From Intestinirhabdus alba (GTDB lineage Bacteria; Pseudomonadota; Gammaproteobacteria; Enterobacterales; Enterobacteriaceae), in NCBI RefSeq assembly GCF_009711095.1, contig NZ_WMJZ01000002.1, positions 1 to 64,000 on the forward strand: 64,000 nt of DNA, read 5' to 3'. The notes beneath the pieces are model-generated. The model searched no databases. It was given only the letters and a program-made list of their open reading frames with translations, and was not told where the DNA came from. Position 1 is the first letter of the stretch. Every line of letters starts with the position of its first letter. Below are positions 8,178-17,595 of the stretch, in pieces. The position numbers and the translations under genes were made by a program.

Positions 8178-10469
8178 TCAGCTCTCCGTGCTGGTGATTT
8201 TTATTTCCACCATTCCGATACCGAGCCTGCGGGGCGAATGGCCAAGAATATTCCCCTCGTTGGTGGCTTGTGGCGCGGGCGGGGCGATGGTCAGCGTGCT
8301 GGCGGCCGCGGGGTTATCAAAATGCAGCGTGGTGGTGGTGACGTCATGGCCCAGCACCAGCGTCTGCTCGACGTCGCCGACGCGCACCGGAATGGGTTGA
8401 TTGGCGTTGTTGCCGTAGGCCTTCGCGACGATCGTCAAATCAAACGACTTCGGCAGCGGCTGCCGGTATTCGATTTTCACCTTATCGCCGAGCCGGGCGT
8501 TGGACCAGCGGCCCCAGGATTCCGGGCGTGAGATGCCGCTGAACTGCTTCACCTCTTCCGGCGCGCCCGCCACGTTAAAAATAAAGCGGTCGGCCCTGTA
8601 GCGAATGTCGTTGTCTGCGATCTTCAGCATGGCGACGTTGGCCTGATAACGCGCCGTGTCGATGACCGTCTCCTTAATGCGGGTCTGGCCCTGCCACCGG
8701 GCCTTGTCGACGTGCTGAACGCGCTGCTCCCCGCCCAGCTGCCCCTCGGAAACGCACCAGTCGGTAGAGAGCGCCAGCTCTGTCGCCCACAGCTGCGCCA
8801 TTTTGTAGCAGCGATCCACCCAGACGAAGTTATCGCGCGGGGCGAAATCCGCCAGCTGGAAGCGCAGCGGAGCCGAGTATTCGCTCTCCGGCAGCGGCTC
8901 GACGCGCTGCGCCGATACCCGCAGCAGCAGCGGCAGACGGAAGCGGCTGCCGGAGAAGGCGATAGTGTTTTTCTCCGCGTCGACGGTAAATGTGCCGATC
9001 TCTTTGGGGAAGTTCCACAGACGGATGACGTCCGGCTTCCACGCCAGCACCTTCTCCTTCAGGTTAAGAAACACCTGCGACAGGGATTCGCCGGAGAGGC
9101 TGCTGCGCCCGAGGCCGAGAAAGTTATCGCCGCCGAGAATGTCCAGCACCGTGGCCCCGTTGTCCATGGTGTTGCGCTTCACCGCCAGCGTCTCCCGGCC
9201 GGGCCGATCGCCGCGCAGAATAAAGAACAGGTTGTTGCGCTCCTGCTGGTTGAGATAGCTCCACGCGGTGTTGTTCATCGCCAGATGATCGGAAGAGACC
9301 ACGATAACGGTATCCTTAAACCAGGGCGACGCTTTGATCTTATTGATAAAGGCGGCGATATGCTGCTGGCTACAGCTGACGGCGCTAAACGAGCGGTTGG
9401 GTTTGCCGTCAATGTCGTAGCGCTGGCGGCTGCAGGTGCGGGAGATAAAGCCGTCCGGGTGGTGGGTGTCCACCGTCAGGGTAAACAGCGAAAAGCGCTG
9501 GCCGGAGCGGGAGAGGGTTTCAAACTTCTCCCACGCCTGATCCAGCACCGTGTCGTCGTAAAAGCCCCAGTCGTTGCGGTAGTCGGGATCGTCCACCACC
9601 TTTTTCAACTCTTCCGCGCCGTACAGATGATCGAAGCCGTGGGACTTCAGGAACACGTCCTTCCCGGCAAAGCGCAGGTTCGCCCCCTGCACAAAGTAGT
9701 TCTGATAGCCGGAGTTTTTCAGGATGTCGCCCAGGCAGACGGTCTGCGGAAAAAAGCTGGAAACCGAGGCCGAGGCGTTGCCCTCGAACGGCGCGAACAG
9801 CGGAATGCCGCACTGGGAGGCGACCATCCCGGCGATGGTGTAGTCGGTGCCCGGCAGCTGCATGGTGTGGCTGAAGTCCAGCCCTTCGTCCTTCAGCGCG
9901 CCCAGTTCCGGGGTCAGATCCGGAAAAGCGTCATTATTAAAATAGGTGCGCTCCAGGCTTTCGCCGTAGATATAGACCAGGTTGAGCTTCGGCGCGGGTA
10001 GGGTTTTTGACGGCGCTTTATACCAGGCCGAAAAATCGGGATCGCCGTCGCGCGACTGCGACCTGACCAGCTCGGCTATCTGACGAAACGCCGGGCTGGC
10101 ATCCACCGACGCCAGCGCCAGCAGCAGGGCCAGCAGGCTATAGCCGAAGTGGTGGGGATGATGCCGGCGGCGGCGCAGCACCCAGCCCAGAGCGGCGAAA
10201 ACGGCGGTGAGCGTCAGCACAATGCCGATGCCCGGCAGGATGTATTTGCTGACTCCCGCGCCGGTCAGACTGTTGGTCAGCGTATAGAGCACCGCATCGT
10301 TAATGCCGTCGCCGGTAAAGTAGTCGCTGGCGTAGAGTGTAAGGTTTAACACGACAAAAAGCCCCAGCGCCGCCAGGGTGGCGGCGAACCACCAGGCGTT
10401 GCGACCCGCCTTCCATGCGTAAATCAGCACGGAAGCAAGAAACAGGGCGTAGGAGAGCAGTTCAGACAA
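8178..10469 (-). CDS. opgB: Phosphoglycerol transferase I (OpgB/MdoB)
   Basis: Transfers phosphoglycerol from phosphatidylglycerol to periplasmic glucans, on the outer face of the inner membrane. At 763 residues it has the E. coli length. Three or four hydrophobic segments lie within the first 150 residues, then a large periplasmic sulfatase-fold domain. This contains Y-G-E-S-L-E-R-T-Y near residue 170, whose Thr is the likely nucleophile by analogy with LtaS. The metal-site segments T-D-T-H-H-P (after F-T-L) and V-S-S-D-H follow. It is a single gene; upstream is 250 bases to yjjA. Confidence 0.95.
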   Translation of the reverse strand: MSELLSYALFLASVLIYAWKAGRNAWWFAATLAALGLFVVLNLTLYASDYFTGDGINDAVLYTLTNSLTGAGVSKYILPGIGIVLTLTAVFAALGWVLRRRRHHPHHFGYSLLALLLALASVDASPAFRQIAELVRSQSRDGDPDFSAWYKAPSKTLPAPKLNLVYIYGESLERTYFNNDAFPDLTPELGALKDEGLDFSHTMQLPGTDYTIAGMVASQCGIPLFAPFEGNASASVSSFFPQTVCLGDILKNSGYQNYFVQGANLRFAGKDVFLKSHGFDHLYGAEELKKVVDDPDYRNDWGFYDDTVLDQAWEKFETLSRSGQRFSLFTLTVDTHHPDGFISRTCSRQRYDIDGKPNRSFSAVSCSQQHIAAFINKIKASPWFKDTVIVVSSDHLAMNNTAWSYLNQQERNNLFFILRGDRPGRETLAVKRNTMDNGATVLDILGGDNFLGLGRSSLSGESLSQVFLNLKEKVLAWKPDVIRLWNFPKEIGTFTVDAEKNTIAFSGSRFRLPLLLRVSAQRVEPLPESEYSAPLRFQLADFAPRDNFVWVDRCYKMAQLWATELALSTDWCVSEGQLGGEQRVQHVDKARWQGQTRIKETVIDTARYQANVAMLKIADNDIRYRADRFIFNVAGAPEEVKQFSGISRPESWGRWSNARLGDKVKIEYRQPLPKSFDLTIVAKAYGNNANQPIPVRVGDVEQTLVLGHDVTTTTLHFDNPAAASTLTIAPPAPQATNEGNILGHSPRRLGIGMVEIKITSTES

Positions 10470-10679
10470 CGGTCAGTCCTCAATATCCCGGCCCGGAGAC
10501 CGGCAGGCTATCTTTTTTAGGGGGTACAATGTAAATGCGATGACATCTTGCTGCAATTATGCGGCTGTTAAAACGAATCGTGATTCAGAATTAGTTTAGA
10601 AATGGACTTTTTTGATCGCTGTCACTTCCCCTCCCTCGCCGGAGAGTGAGGAATAAAAAACGGGAAAAAAGGGCTTAAC

Positions 10680-10718
10680 GCCGCGTTTATCGGAAAAGGG
10701 ATAAAAACGCGGCTTTTT
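10680..10718. terminator. Hairpin between yjjA and opgB
   Basis: Nine-base arms GCCGCGTTT and AAACGCGGC, followed on the plus strand by five T. On the minus strand, the direction of both flanking genes, the stem is followed less directly by a T-rich stretch. It probably separates yjjA from opgB transcription. Confidence 0.45.
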
Positions 10719-10719
10719 A

Positions 10720-11211
10720 TCAGGAGATAAATTTCATGCCCTGCTTAAGCACCAGATCGCAGGCTTTGGTTTTAACTTTCTCCGCCAGCGGCGTGTTGCC
10801 GATGTTGTTCAGATTCAGCTGCTGGCCGTCCTGGGTTTTCAGCAGGCCCTGCAGCCCGTCCAGAAAGCTGGCGTCCTGCTGCTGTTCGGTGGTATCCAGT
10901 CCCAGCTTGTTCAGCACCTGGTTCTTCACCTTTTCTGCATCGGTCACGGAGGCCAGCTTCTGCTTCGCACAGTACTGCAGAATGCCGGCGGCGTTATTCA
11001 TATTATCGGCGCTCAGCGCCTGGCCGCCGCCGTTGAGCAGGCCGGTGAGCGAGGAGAGCGACAGACCGCTCTGGGGTGAACCGGCGTTCTGCCTGCTCAG
11101 TTCGCTGGCCGCGCCGGAGAGGGTCTCCTGCCAGGAGGCGGCGACGGCAACGGTGGCCGTCAGCGCGCTGGCGACAACCGCGCAGCGCAGAAGGCGTTGT
11201 ATTCTGTTCAT
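10720..11211 (-). CDS. yjjA: Secreted DUF2501 protein YjjA
   Basis: A 163-residue exported protein of unknown function. The N-terminus is a signal peptide (basic M-N-R-I-Q-R-L-L-R, hydrophobic run, then A-V-A-A-S cleavage region near residue 25). The mature part is Gln- and Leu-rich and has two cysteines (Y-C-A-K-Q-K and K-A-C-D-L-V) that could form a disulfide. A longer frame starting 17 codons upstream would hide the signal peptide, so the M-N-R-I start is preferred. Position beside opgB and near dnaC is as in E. coli. Confidence 0.88.
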   Translation of the reverse strand: MNRIQRLLRCAVVASALTATVAVAASWQETLSGAASELSRQNAGSPQSGLSLSSLTGLLNGGGQALSADNMNNAAGILQYCAKQKLASVTDAEKVKNQVLNKLGLDTTEQQQDASFLDGLQGLLKTQDGQQLNLNNIGNTPLAEKVKTKACDLVLKQGMKFIS

Positions 11212-11261
11212 AGTTAAAGTCCGTAATGGTGCCCGGCTGGCACAGTAGCGGAGTTTAGCCA

Positions 11262-11388
11262 TTTACCCTGAATAATTCGAGCCGCATGACAGCGCCCGGC
11301 CGGGAACCGCCGGACGATGCGAGGCTTATGGCTGAACCCGGTGGTCATGTTGCCAACGCACGCGCCGCCCAAAGTATGATGGGGGTAA
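11262..11388. repeat. Degenerate ERIC element (127 bp)
   Basis: The left end (taccctgaataattcgag) and right end (gccaacgcac...aaagtatgatgggggta) match the ends of the enterobacterial repetitive intergenic consensus. The length is the canonical 127 bp, but the middle has drifted. It lies upstream of yjjA. Confidence 0.7.
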
Positions 11389-11562
11389 ATGAAATCAAAA
11401 CCGACAAAAAGGGGCTAAGCTTTTAAGCAGAGATGCCCGGCGGACAGACCATTCAGGGCAGCGTGAACGTTATTTGAAAGATGGGTTTTTGGCTAAAGCA
11501 TTGAGATTAAACAATAATTATCACCGCGCTTGTCTGTTAATGAGATTTATTATCATTTTCTC

Positions 11563-11591
11563 TTTACAGGCATACTTTAAAGTTGCATTAT
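11563..11591 (+). promoter_or_regulatory. Sigma-70-like promoter of the DUF1971 gene
   Basis: TTTACA at 11563-11568, a 17-base spacer and CATTAT at 11586-11591. The -10 hexamer falls inside the NsrR-type operator, so repressor binding would block polymerase. Confidence 0.55.
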
Positions 11592-11602
11592 AAATGCAAC
11601 TT
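11580..11602. promoter_or_regulatory. NsrR-type operator (nitric-oxide response)
   Basis: A 23-base palindrome in the 11-1-11 arrangement typical of NsrR sites. The half-sites AAGTTGCATTA and AAATGCAACTT differ from perfect symmetry at one position. NsrR is the iron-sulfur repressor released by nitric oxide, and DUF1971 genes such as yeaR are known NsrR targets. Confidence 0.7.
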
Positions 11603-11619
11603 AAACAGTGGAGGCACTT

Positions 11620-11961
11620 ATGAGTCATCAAAGAATTCCGGCACACTGGACAATTAAACGCTCAACGCCCTTTTTCACCAAAGAGACGGTGCCTGCGGCG
11701 CTGTTAACCCACCACAATACCGCAGAAGGCATTTTCGGCCAGCTGTGCGTGATGGAAGGGACCGTGACCTACTACGGGTTTGCTAACGCTGAGGCGACAG
11801 AACCCGAAGTTAAAGTCGTTATCGAGGCAGGAAGTTTTGCCACCAGCCCTCCGCAGTACTGGCACAGAATTGAGCTTACCGACGACGCCCGTTTCAATAT
11901 CAATTTCTGGGCGGACGCCACCCACACGGGTGACAAGCTCTACAACAGCAGCAAAGAGTAA
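11620..11961 (+). CDS. YeaR-like cupin protein (DUF1971)
   Basis: A 113-residue single-domain cupin of the DUF1971 family (E. coli YeaR; also found fused to TehB-like methyltransferases). Family landmarks are R-S-T-P-F-F-T-K near the start, the middle segment L-C-V-M-E-G-T-V-T-Y-Y-G and the late P-P-Q-Y-W-H-R-I motif, whose His is the conserved one. The start is fixed by GGAGG five bases before ATG; a GTG four codons earlier is rejected. It has its own promoter and NsrR-type operator, which suggests a role under nitrosative stress. It is not in the E. coli yeaR context and stands alone between yjjA and the kinase gene. The exact function is unknown. Confidence 0.85.
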   Translation: MSHQRIPAHWTIKRSTPFFTKETVPAALLTHHNTAEGIFGQLCVMEGTVTYYGFANAEATEPEVKVVIEAGSFATSPPQYWHRIELTDDARFNINFWADATHTGDKLYNSSKE

Positions 11962-11981
11962 TCATCCCGTCCTCTCAGGTC

Positions 11982-12038
11982 AGGCGGTGTCCCTTAACCG
12001 TTGGTGAGCGCTGCTGCCACGCCCGGTTCAGGGAGCCT
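11982..12038. repeat. Inverted-ended element, internally deleted copy B (57 bp)
   Basis: The left end AGGCGGTGTCCCTTAACCG is joined to a short middle and to a damaged right end (CGGTTCAGGGA-GCCT, lacking CACA). The middle matches parts of copy A next to each end, so this is copy A type with most of the interior lost. Confidence 0.6.
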
Positions 12039-12278
12039 GGCCAGGGGGTTTCGTTAACTATCAAGTAATGACGATAATGCTGACTCAGAACCGTACAACC
12101 CAGGTCGATTATGGCGAGCAGGAGGTCACAGGCCATGCCCTGCTGAGCCTGGGCGACTACCAGAGCGCTCTGGCTGGCGAAACGGCCGCTCCCTCACCGG
12201 TGAACCGCGTCGATATTTTGCGCTCTTTTTTCAGACTCTTTTGTAAATAGTTCGGGTTCCATAAAAACGGCAAGCGGG
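12039..12278 (+). other. Gap with an unrecognised 60-codon open frame
   Basis: Between the deleted repeat and the ERIC fragment lies an open frame (12068-12250, 60 residues, starting M-T-I-M-L-T-Q). It has no clear ribosome site and no family resemblance that I recognise. It ends in an AT-rich stretch. It may be a gene remnant; I do not call it a gene. Confidence 0.3.
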
Positions 12279-12300
12279 CGCACATGCAGCTTGAAGTATG
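12279..12300 (+). repeat. ERIC right-end fragment upstream of the kinase gene
   Basis: Twenty-two bases (cgcacatgcagcttgaag + tatg) are identical to the right end of the ERIC copy at 20744-21007. The terminal cgggtata is missing. The fragment ends 19 bases before the kinase start, so the junction between repeat and gene is sharp. Confidence 0.65.
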
Positions 12301-12319
12301 GCAAGTAGAAGGATTGCTG

Positions 12320-12958
12320 ATGCGAATTATCGCTATTGAGGCCAATATTGCGGCCGGAAAAACAACGTTAATTGAGCCGCTGGCAAAAAAACTTGCAGAA
12401 ACAACGGGCGTTTGCTGGAACGTCATTAAAGAACCGGTGGATGAAGATCCTGTTTTTCTTAATCTGCTGCAGCTTTTTGTGGATAATCCCCATGACGCCG
12501 ATGCGCGGGTCGCCTTTCAGCTCTATATTACCCAGAGTCGGCAGAAGCTGTTGCAAAATATTCCTGACGGTAATTATATTATTGAGCGATCGCTATTTAG
12601 CGATATTGTATTCTGTCATGTTAATTTCCTGATGACCGAACAGCCGTCGGCTAAATATATGTCTTACTATTATAAAATAAAGGCGTTTCTGAAATCTTAT
12701 CCGCAAATCGATCTGGTGGTGTACCTGAACCGGGATGCCGAGTCCTGCTTCCGGTCGTGCCAGATGCGCGGCCGGCCGGGCGAGAGTAAATATACCCTGG
12801 ACTATTTCAGAGATATTAAGTCGTTTCACGAGGCCTGCCTGCCCCAGATTGTGCGGCAGTACAACTCCAGGCTGCTGGAGCACGCCACCGGATCGAACTA
12901 CGCCGACCCTGCGGCATTAGCCAGCGACATTGCGGGGGCGATCAACGGGATTCGCTAA
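12320..12958 (+). CDS. Deoxynucleoside kinase family protein
   Basis: A 212-residue P-loop kinase of the deoxynucleoside kinase (dNK: dAK/dGK/TK2-like) family. It would phosphorylate salvaged deoxynucleosides to their 5'-monophosphates in the cytosol. The P-loop is E-A-N-I-A-A-G-K-T-T at residues 7-16. The family E-R-S motif (I-I-E-R-S-L-F-S-D) lies near residue 91, and an arginine-rich lid segment (R-G-R-P-G-E) lies near residue 150. AAGGA precedes the ATG by seven bases; an earlier ATG inside the ERIC remnant is rejected. Its base composition is AT-richer than that of its neighbours, and this locus lacks the gene in E. coli, so I infer acquisition by transfer. Substrate preference cannot be read from the sequence. 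Confidence 0.85.
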   Translation: MRIIAIEANIAAGKTTLIEPLAKKLAETTGVCWNVIKEPVDEDPVFLNLLQLFVDNPHDADARVAFQLYITQSRQKLLQNIPDGNYIIERSLFSDIVFCHVNFLMTEQPSAKYMSYYYKIKAFLKSYPQIDLVVYLNRDAESCFRSCQMRGRPGESKYTLDYFRDIKSFHEACLPQIVRQYNSRLLEHATGSNYADPAALASDIAGAINGIR

Positions 12959-13148
12959 AGATCCCCTCGCGGCTTATTAAGCCATCTTCTTCCAGATGCT
13001 TTAAGGCTTGAGAAAGCATTTTTTGTGACAGCGCCTGATGCTTTCGCAGAAGCAGGTTGAAGCGGCAGGGGGCCGCAAAGAGATCCGCCAGCAGCATCAA
13101 AAACCACTTATTTGATAGTCTGTCCAAAAGAATCGATCGGCTTTATCC
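12942..13148 (-). pseudogene. HxlR-family regulator fragment
   Basis: The minus strand carries the winged-helix core of an HxlR-type transcription regulator: D-R-L-S-N-K-W-F-L, then C-R-F-N-L-L-L-R and the recognition part S-Q-K-M-L-S-Q-A-L-K-H-L-E-E-D-G-L-I-S-R. The usual N-terminal segment with the Cys-Pro sensor and the C-terminal third (Y-x-L-T-x-x-G) are missing. Upstream the frame meets a stop within a few codons. It overlaps the 3' end of the kinase gene by 17 bases in convergent orientation. The family is clear over about 50 residues; it is almost certainly dead. Confidence 0.7.
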
Positions 13149-13268
13149 GGACTATCCGGTACGCATCTGTCCGGAGTATGGCGCGCGTATTCTGAAGGAT
13201 CGCTACGTCTGGCCCGGCGACTGGCCGCTGTCGCTGCGTAATGCGTCGCCAGGATTCTGAATTTTATC

Positions 13269-13302
13269 CCCGCCTGCCGACGGGCAGGCGGGACACAGCC
13301 TA
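13269..13302 (-). repeat. Inverted-ended element end (copy C) and hairpin after dnaC
   Basis: On the minus strand dnaC ends TAG, immediately continuing into GCTGTGTCCCGCC, the terminal sequence of the copy A/D repeat family. Seven bases beyond the stop is a perfect 10-bp stem (CCCGCCTGCC / GGCAGGCGGG) with a four-base loop. No T-run follows. The repeat end supplies the dnaC stop codon, and the hairpin may protect or end the dnaTC transcript. Confidence 0.6.
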
Positions 13303-14037
13303 ATACTCTTTGCCGGTGACCCGGCTGCGATAGCTTTCCCAGTTGAAAATCACCCACAGGCTATTGCCCAGCCGCATCCGATCCATAACCCGCTCCCCCA
13401 GCAGTTTGTTCATCTCTTCCATATTGCTGTTGGTCAGCATACCGGTTGGTCGTTTGGAAGAGGAGCGGCGATCGACGATCTGGTTGATAATCACCTTTTC
13501 ATAGCGTGATTCGGTCTGCACGCCGATTTCGTCAATCACCAGCAGATCGACGTTGCTCAGATCGTTGAGCAGTTGCTCTTCGCTGGTTTCGCGATTGCTG
13601 AAGGTGTCCTTCATCGCCGACATGATGTCGGCAACGGTAATGATCAGCACCGACCTGCCGCGCAGCAGCAGTTCGTTGCAGATGGCCGCCGCAAGATGAT
13701 TTTTACCGGTGCCGGGTCTGCCGGAAAAGATAAAGCTGGCGATGTTGCCGTCAAACTCCTCAACGTACTGCCTGGCCTTGCTCAGGGCGTTCATCTGGCC
13801 TTCGCACTCAACGCGATAGTTCTCAAACGAGCAGTTCTGATGCAGCGGGCGAATGCCGGAGCGGTTAAAGGTGCGCTGCATCTTCATCGCCCGGTTCTCC
13901 CGCGCCAGCGCGGCGGCGTGAATTTCCCCCTGCTGCTTCTGCCAGGCCAGCAGCTCTTCGCCCGTTTTAAATGCCGGTTCGATATGCGGCGGCATCATTT
14001 TTTGCAGACGTTTCATCAGGTCGCCAACGTTTTTCAT
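13300..14037 (-). CDS. dnaC: DNA replication protein DnaC (helicase loader)
   Basis: AAA+ ATPase that loads the DnaB helicase at oriC and during replication restart. At 245 residues it is the E. coli length. The N-terminal part binds DnaB. Walker A reads G-R-P-G-T-G-K-N, Walker B L-L-V-I-D-E-I-G, and an arginine finger region R-V-M-D-R-M lies near the end. The chosen ATG gives the family length; an upstream open stretch of 44 codons is spacer. It is downstream of dnaT but separated from it by 193 bases. Its TAG stop lies within the end of an interspersed repeat. Confidence 0.97.
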   Translation of the reverse strand: MKNVGDLMKRLQKMMPPHIEPAFKTGEELLAWQKQQGEIHAAALARENRAMKMQRTFNRSGIRPLHQNCSFENYRVECEGQMNALSKARQYVEEFDGNIASFIFSGRPGTGKNHLAAAICNELLLRGRSVLIITVADIMSAMKDTFSNRETSEEQLLNDLSNVDLLVIDEIGVQTESRYEKVIINQIVDRRSSSKRPTGMLTNSNMEEMNKLLGERVMDRMRLGNSLWVIFNWESYRSRVTGKEY

Positions 14038-14230
14038 CGCAATGCCCCCTGAAGACCTTGCCCTGGGGGGCGATGAGGAAAGGGGATGCCAGCTGCTCTT
14101 TTGTTGATCACTACCAATACCTCTCACATTTTCCGCGTATTTTGCGAGGCCATAAAACGCGCCCGGCAATACAAATTTTGCCCGACGCTCGCTCGGGCTG
14201 CGCCTTTAGCCTGACGCCCGGCTTGTCTGC

Positions 14231-14773
14231 CTATCCTCTGAAGCCGGGCGGAATATGATTGTCGGGTTCGCTGACGGCGTTGACGTCTCGCTTTGGCAGG
14301 CCGCCGTTGCCGGCGCGGCCGAACTGTACGCTGCGCGCCAGCTTTTGCTGCCACTGCACGTGATTAAAGATTTTCCCCTCGGCCTGCCACCAGGCGATGA
14401 ACGCGGCCAGCTCTTCGGCGGTAACCGGCTCTTTTAGCGCTATGCCCCACAGGGCCGCCTGACGCTGGAAGTCGTCGTCCGGTCGCCAGCCGGGGTACAT
14501 GGCGAATTTCCCCGGCGGCACGGGGAGCGGCTCGGCGTCGGGCATCTCTTCATACAGTCCGGCGTCCAGAGCGACGTCGCAGCCGGGACGGGCCAGCGTC
14601 TCCTCAAGCGCCAGCAGCTGCGCCATGCGCGCGGGCGTAACGGCGTAAAAGGCCGGGGCGTTGTTGGCGAAAACCGCCACCACGCCGGCGGCTGACTTTT
14701 CCAGCACCGTATGATGATCGTGTAACAGGGCGTCAATACCGATGACGTCCGGGGTTAAAATTCTGCAAGACAT
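14231..14773 (-). CDS. dnaT: Primosomal protein DnaT
   Basis: Component of the PriA-PriB-DnaT pathway that reloads DnaB at stalled forks. 180 residues (E. coli 179). The N-terminal oligomerisation region begins [10 protein letters not shown]. The C-terminal ssDNA-binding part contains [10 protein letters not shown], the [14 protein letters not shown] segment and the ending I-P-P-G-F-R-G. A start four codons upstream is possible, but the chosen ATG matches the family and has GAGAAA before it. It lies in the minus-strand series yjjP-yjjB-dnaT-dnaC. Confidence 0.96.
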   Translation of the reverse strand: MSCRILTPDVIGIDALLHDHHTVLEKSAAGVVAVFANNAPAFYAVTPARMAQLLALEETLARPGCDVALDAGLYEEMPDAEPLPVPPGKFAMYPGWRPDDDFQRQAALWGIALKEPVTAEELAAFIAWWQAEGKIFNHVQWQQKLARSVQFGRAGNGGLPKRDVNAVSEPDNHIPPGFRG

Positions 14774-14868
14774 AGCGTTTCTCAATACCGACTACTACCG
14801 GGAGGGACTCTTTTTTTATAGTAACACACAGACCTCACAGATCGGCAGGGCGGAGCCTGCCGGGTGGG

Positions 14869-15342
14869 TCAAACGCGCGGTCGCTTGCGGTACAGCCACA
14901 GCCCTGGCACCGACAGGCCGATCGAGAGCGCGCCGACAATCGACGAGGCCTTGAGAAAGTTGGTCAATAGCGCGATCATCAGCGGCTCGCTGTAGCCGAA
15001 GTGACTGATTTTTACCGCAGAAATCATCGCGGTATAGGCGGAAATACCGGGAAACATCGGGATCACCGCGGCCACGGTAAATACTTTCGGGTGCGCCAGA
15101 TACCAGCGCGACCACTGAATGCCGATGCAGCCGACCAGCAGCGAGGCCATAAAGGTCGACCACTCAATATTAAGCCCGACGCTCATCATTACCGTGCGCG
15201 AACCGTGGCCCAGCGCGCCGAGCAGGGCGCACCAGGGCAGCGCCCGCTGCGGCACGTTGAACACCATCGCAAACCCGACCGCCGGGATAGCGGACAGCAC
15301 CATGTCCTGTATCAGCGCCAGAATAAAATCGATTACACCCAT
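14869..15342 (-). CDS. yjjB: YjjB, small subunit of the YjjPB (ThrE-like) exporter
   Basis: A 157-residue inner-membrane protein with four hydrophobic segments, corresponding to the C-terminal half of ThrE-type exporters. With YjjP it forms a transporter shown in E. coli to export succinate. Landmarks are [22 protein letters not shown] and the terminal L-Y-R-K-R-P-R-V. The start at M-G-V-I overlaps the 3' end of yjjP by ten bases, indicating translational coupling. Confidence 0.93.
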   Translation of the reverse strand: MGVIDFILALIQDMVLSAIPAVGFAMVFNVPQRALPWCALLGALGHGSRTVMMSVGLNIEWSTFMASLLVGCIGIQWSRWYLAHPKVFTVAAVIPMFPGISAYTAMISAVKISHFGYSEPLMIALLTNFLKASSIVGALSIGLSVPGLWLYRKRPRV

Positions 15343-16109
15343 CCGCGCAGCCCCCACAGGGAGGATGCCATCACCACCCCCACGCAGGTCGCCAGGGTCA
15401 GCAGGCTGGCAATTGCCCAGCGCGCCAGGCCGGTGTTGATATGGCCTTTAAACATATCGGCCACGGCGTTAATCAGCGGAAAGCCGGGCACCAGCAGCAG
15501 CACGCTGGCGGCCATCGCCACCGACGACGTCTGGCTGAAGGCCGGTAACTGCAGCCAGAGACCGGAGAGGGTGGTGGCCACAAACGCGGTAATACAGAAG
15601 TTGAGCTGCGGATGTAAATGGATGCCCGCCAGCATCTGGCGGATATACATCGCCACCATGCTGGCGAAAAAGGTGATTAGCGCGCCGTCCCAGCCGCCGT
15701 TGTTAAGCCGGCAAAAGCAGGCGCAGGAGAGGCCCACCATCAGCGAGACCAGCCAGCGCGGGTAGCGCAGCGGCCTGAGCTGGTTAAAGCGCTTTTCGAC
15801 ACCTTTCGGGTCCAGCAGCCTGTGCTCCACCAGAATCACAATGTGCTGCACCTCGGTGACGACGTGCATGTTGATTCCCCGATCCTGATTCTTGCGGGTG
15901 GAGGTCAGGCACTGTCCATCCTTAATGGTGGTCAGGACGATGGCGTTAGGGGAGATAGCGCTCTCCACGCTGTCCATTCCCAGCGCCCGCCCGAGGCGGG
16001 CGGGAAGCTCCTCAACCAGCGCGCTTTCCGCACCGTGCTGTAAAAGAAAAAGGCCGCACTGAATACACAGCCGGGTAACCGTTCGCTGTAACGACTGTTC
16101 TGCTTGCAT
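15333..16109 (-). CDS. yjjP: YjjP, large subunit of the YjjPB (ThrE-like) exporter
   Basis: 258 residues (E. coli 256). A soluble N-terminal portion of about 120 residues ([15 protein letters not shown]) is followed by five hydrophobic segments, with [12 protein letters not shown] near residue 205. Partner of YjjB in dicarboxylate (succinate) export. It is the first gene of the yjjP-yjjB-dnaT-dnaC run. The M-Q-A-E-Q start is chosen over an upstream ATG 19 codons earlier because it matches the family. Confidence 0.93.
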   Translation of the reverse strand: MQAEQSLQRTVTRLCIQCGLFLLQHGAESALVEELPARLGRALGMDSVESAISPNAIVLTTIKDGQCLTSTRKNQDRGINMHVVTEVQHIVILVEHRLLDPKGVEKRFNQLRPLRYPRWLVSLMVGLSCACFCRLNNGGWDGALITFFASMVAMYIRQMLAGIHLHPQLNFCITAFVATTLSGLWLQLPAFSQTSSVAMAASVLLLVPGFPLINAVADMFKGHINTGLARWAIASLLTLATCVGVVMASSLWGLRGWV

Positions 16110-16288
16110 GGCTCGCTCTGAGGAAAAAGAGGTGTTGCGTTGCTGCCGAAAGCGTCTTTGTAACATGAAGCGCGCGTTTTCTGGCTCCTGCTGAGATCAA
16201 TCTTTGGGTGAAAAAAGAGGCGGCCGGCGAGGGGGAAAACATGCGCTGCGCCACACTTTTGCCAAATCGGTGAAAAGTGCAAATTTTC

Positions 16289-16336
16289 TGTGCATTCTGA
16301 CCTTCTTTTTCCCCTTCAGGTTATCAAAAATGCACA
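16289..16336. promoter_or_regulatory. Inverted repeat in the yjjP-pobA divergent region
   Basis: Eight-base arms TGTGCATT (16289-16296) and AATGCACA (16329-16336) lie 40 bases apart centre to centre, in an AT-rich stretch 60 bases upstream of pobA. It could be the operator of the PobR-like regulator. This is a pairing observation only. Confidence 0.35.
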
Positions 16337-16371
16337 TTGAAACTTTAAATAAACAAGATTTATACAAATAA

Positions 16372-17580
<1,209 letters not shown>

Positions 17581-17595
17581 ATTTGAGGAGAGATG

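Noticed and set aside
11540-11562. Possible Fur box upstream of the DUF1971 gene (TTTATTATCATTTTC)
   Set aside because: The match to the Fur consensus is too partial, and the NsrR-type palindrome explains the promoter better.
12068-12250. 60-codon plus-strand frame before the kinase gene
   Set aside because: No ribosome site and no family resemblance; described only as part of the gap.
13131-13260. C-terminus-like plus-strand stretch ending at 13260
   Set aside because: It could not be matched to any family, so it is mentioned only as debris in a finding.
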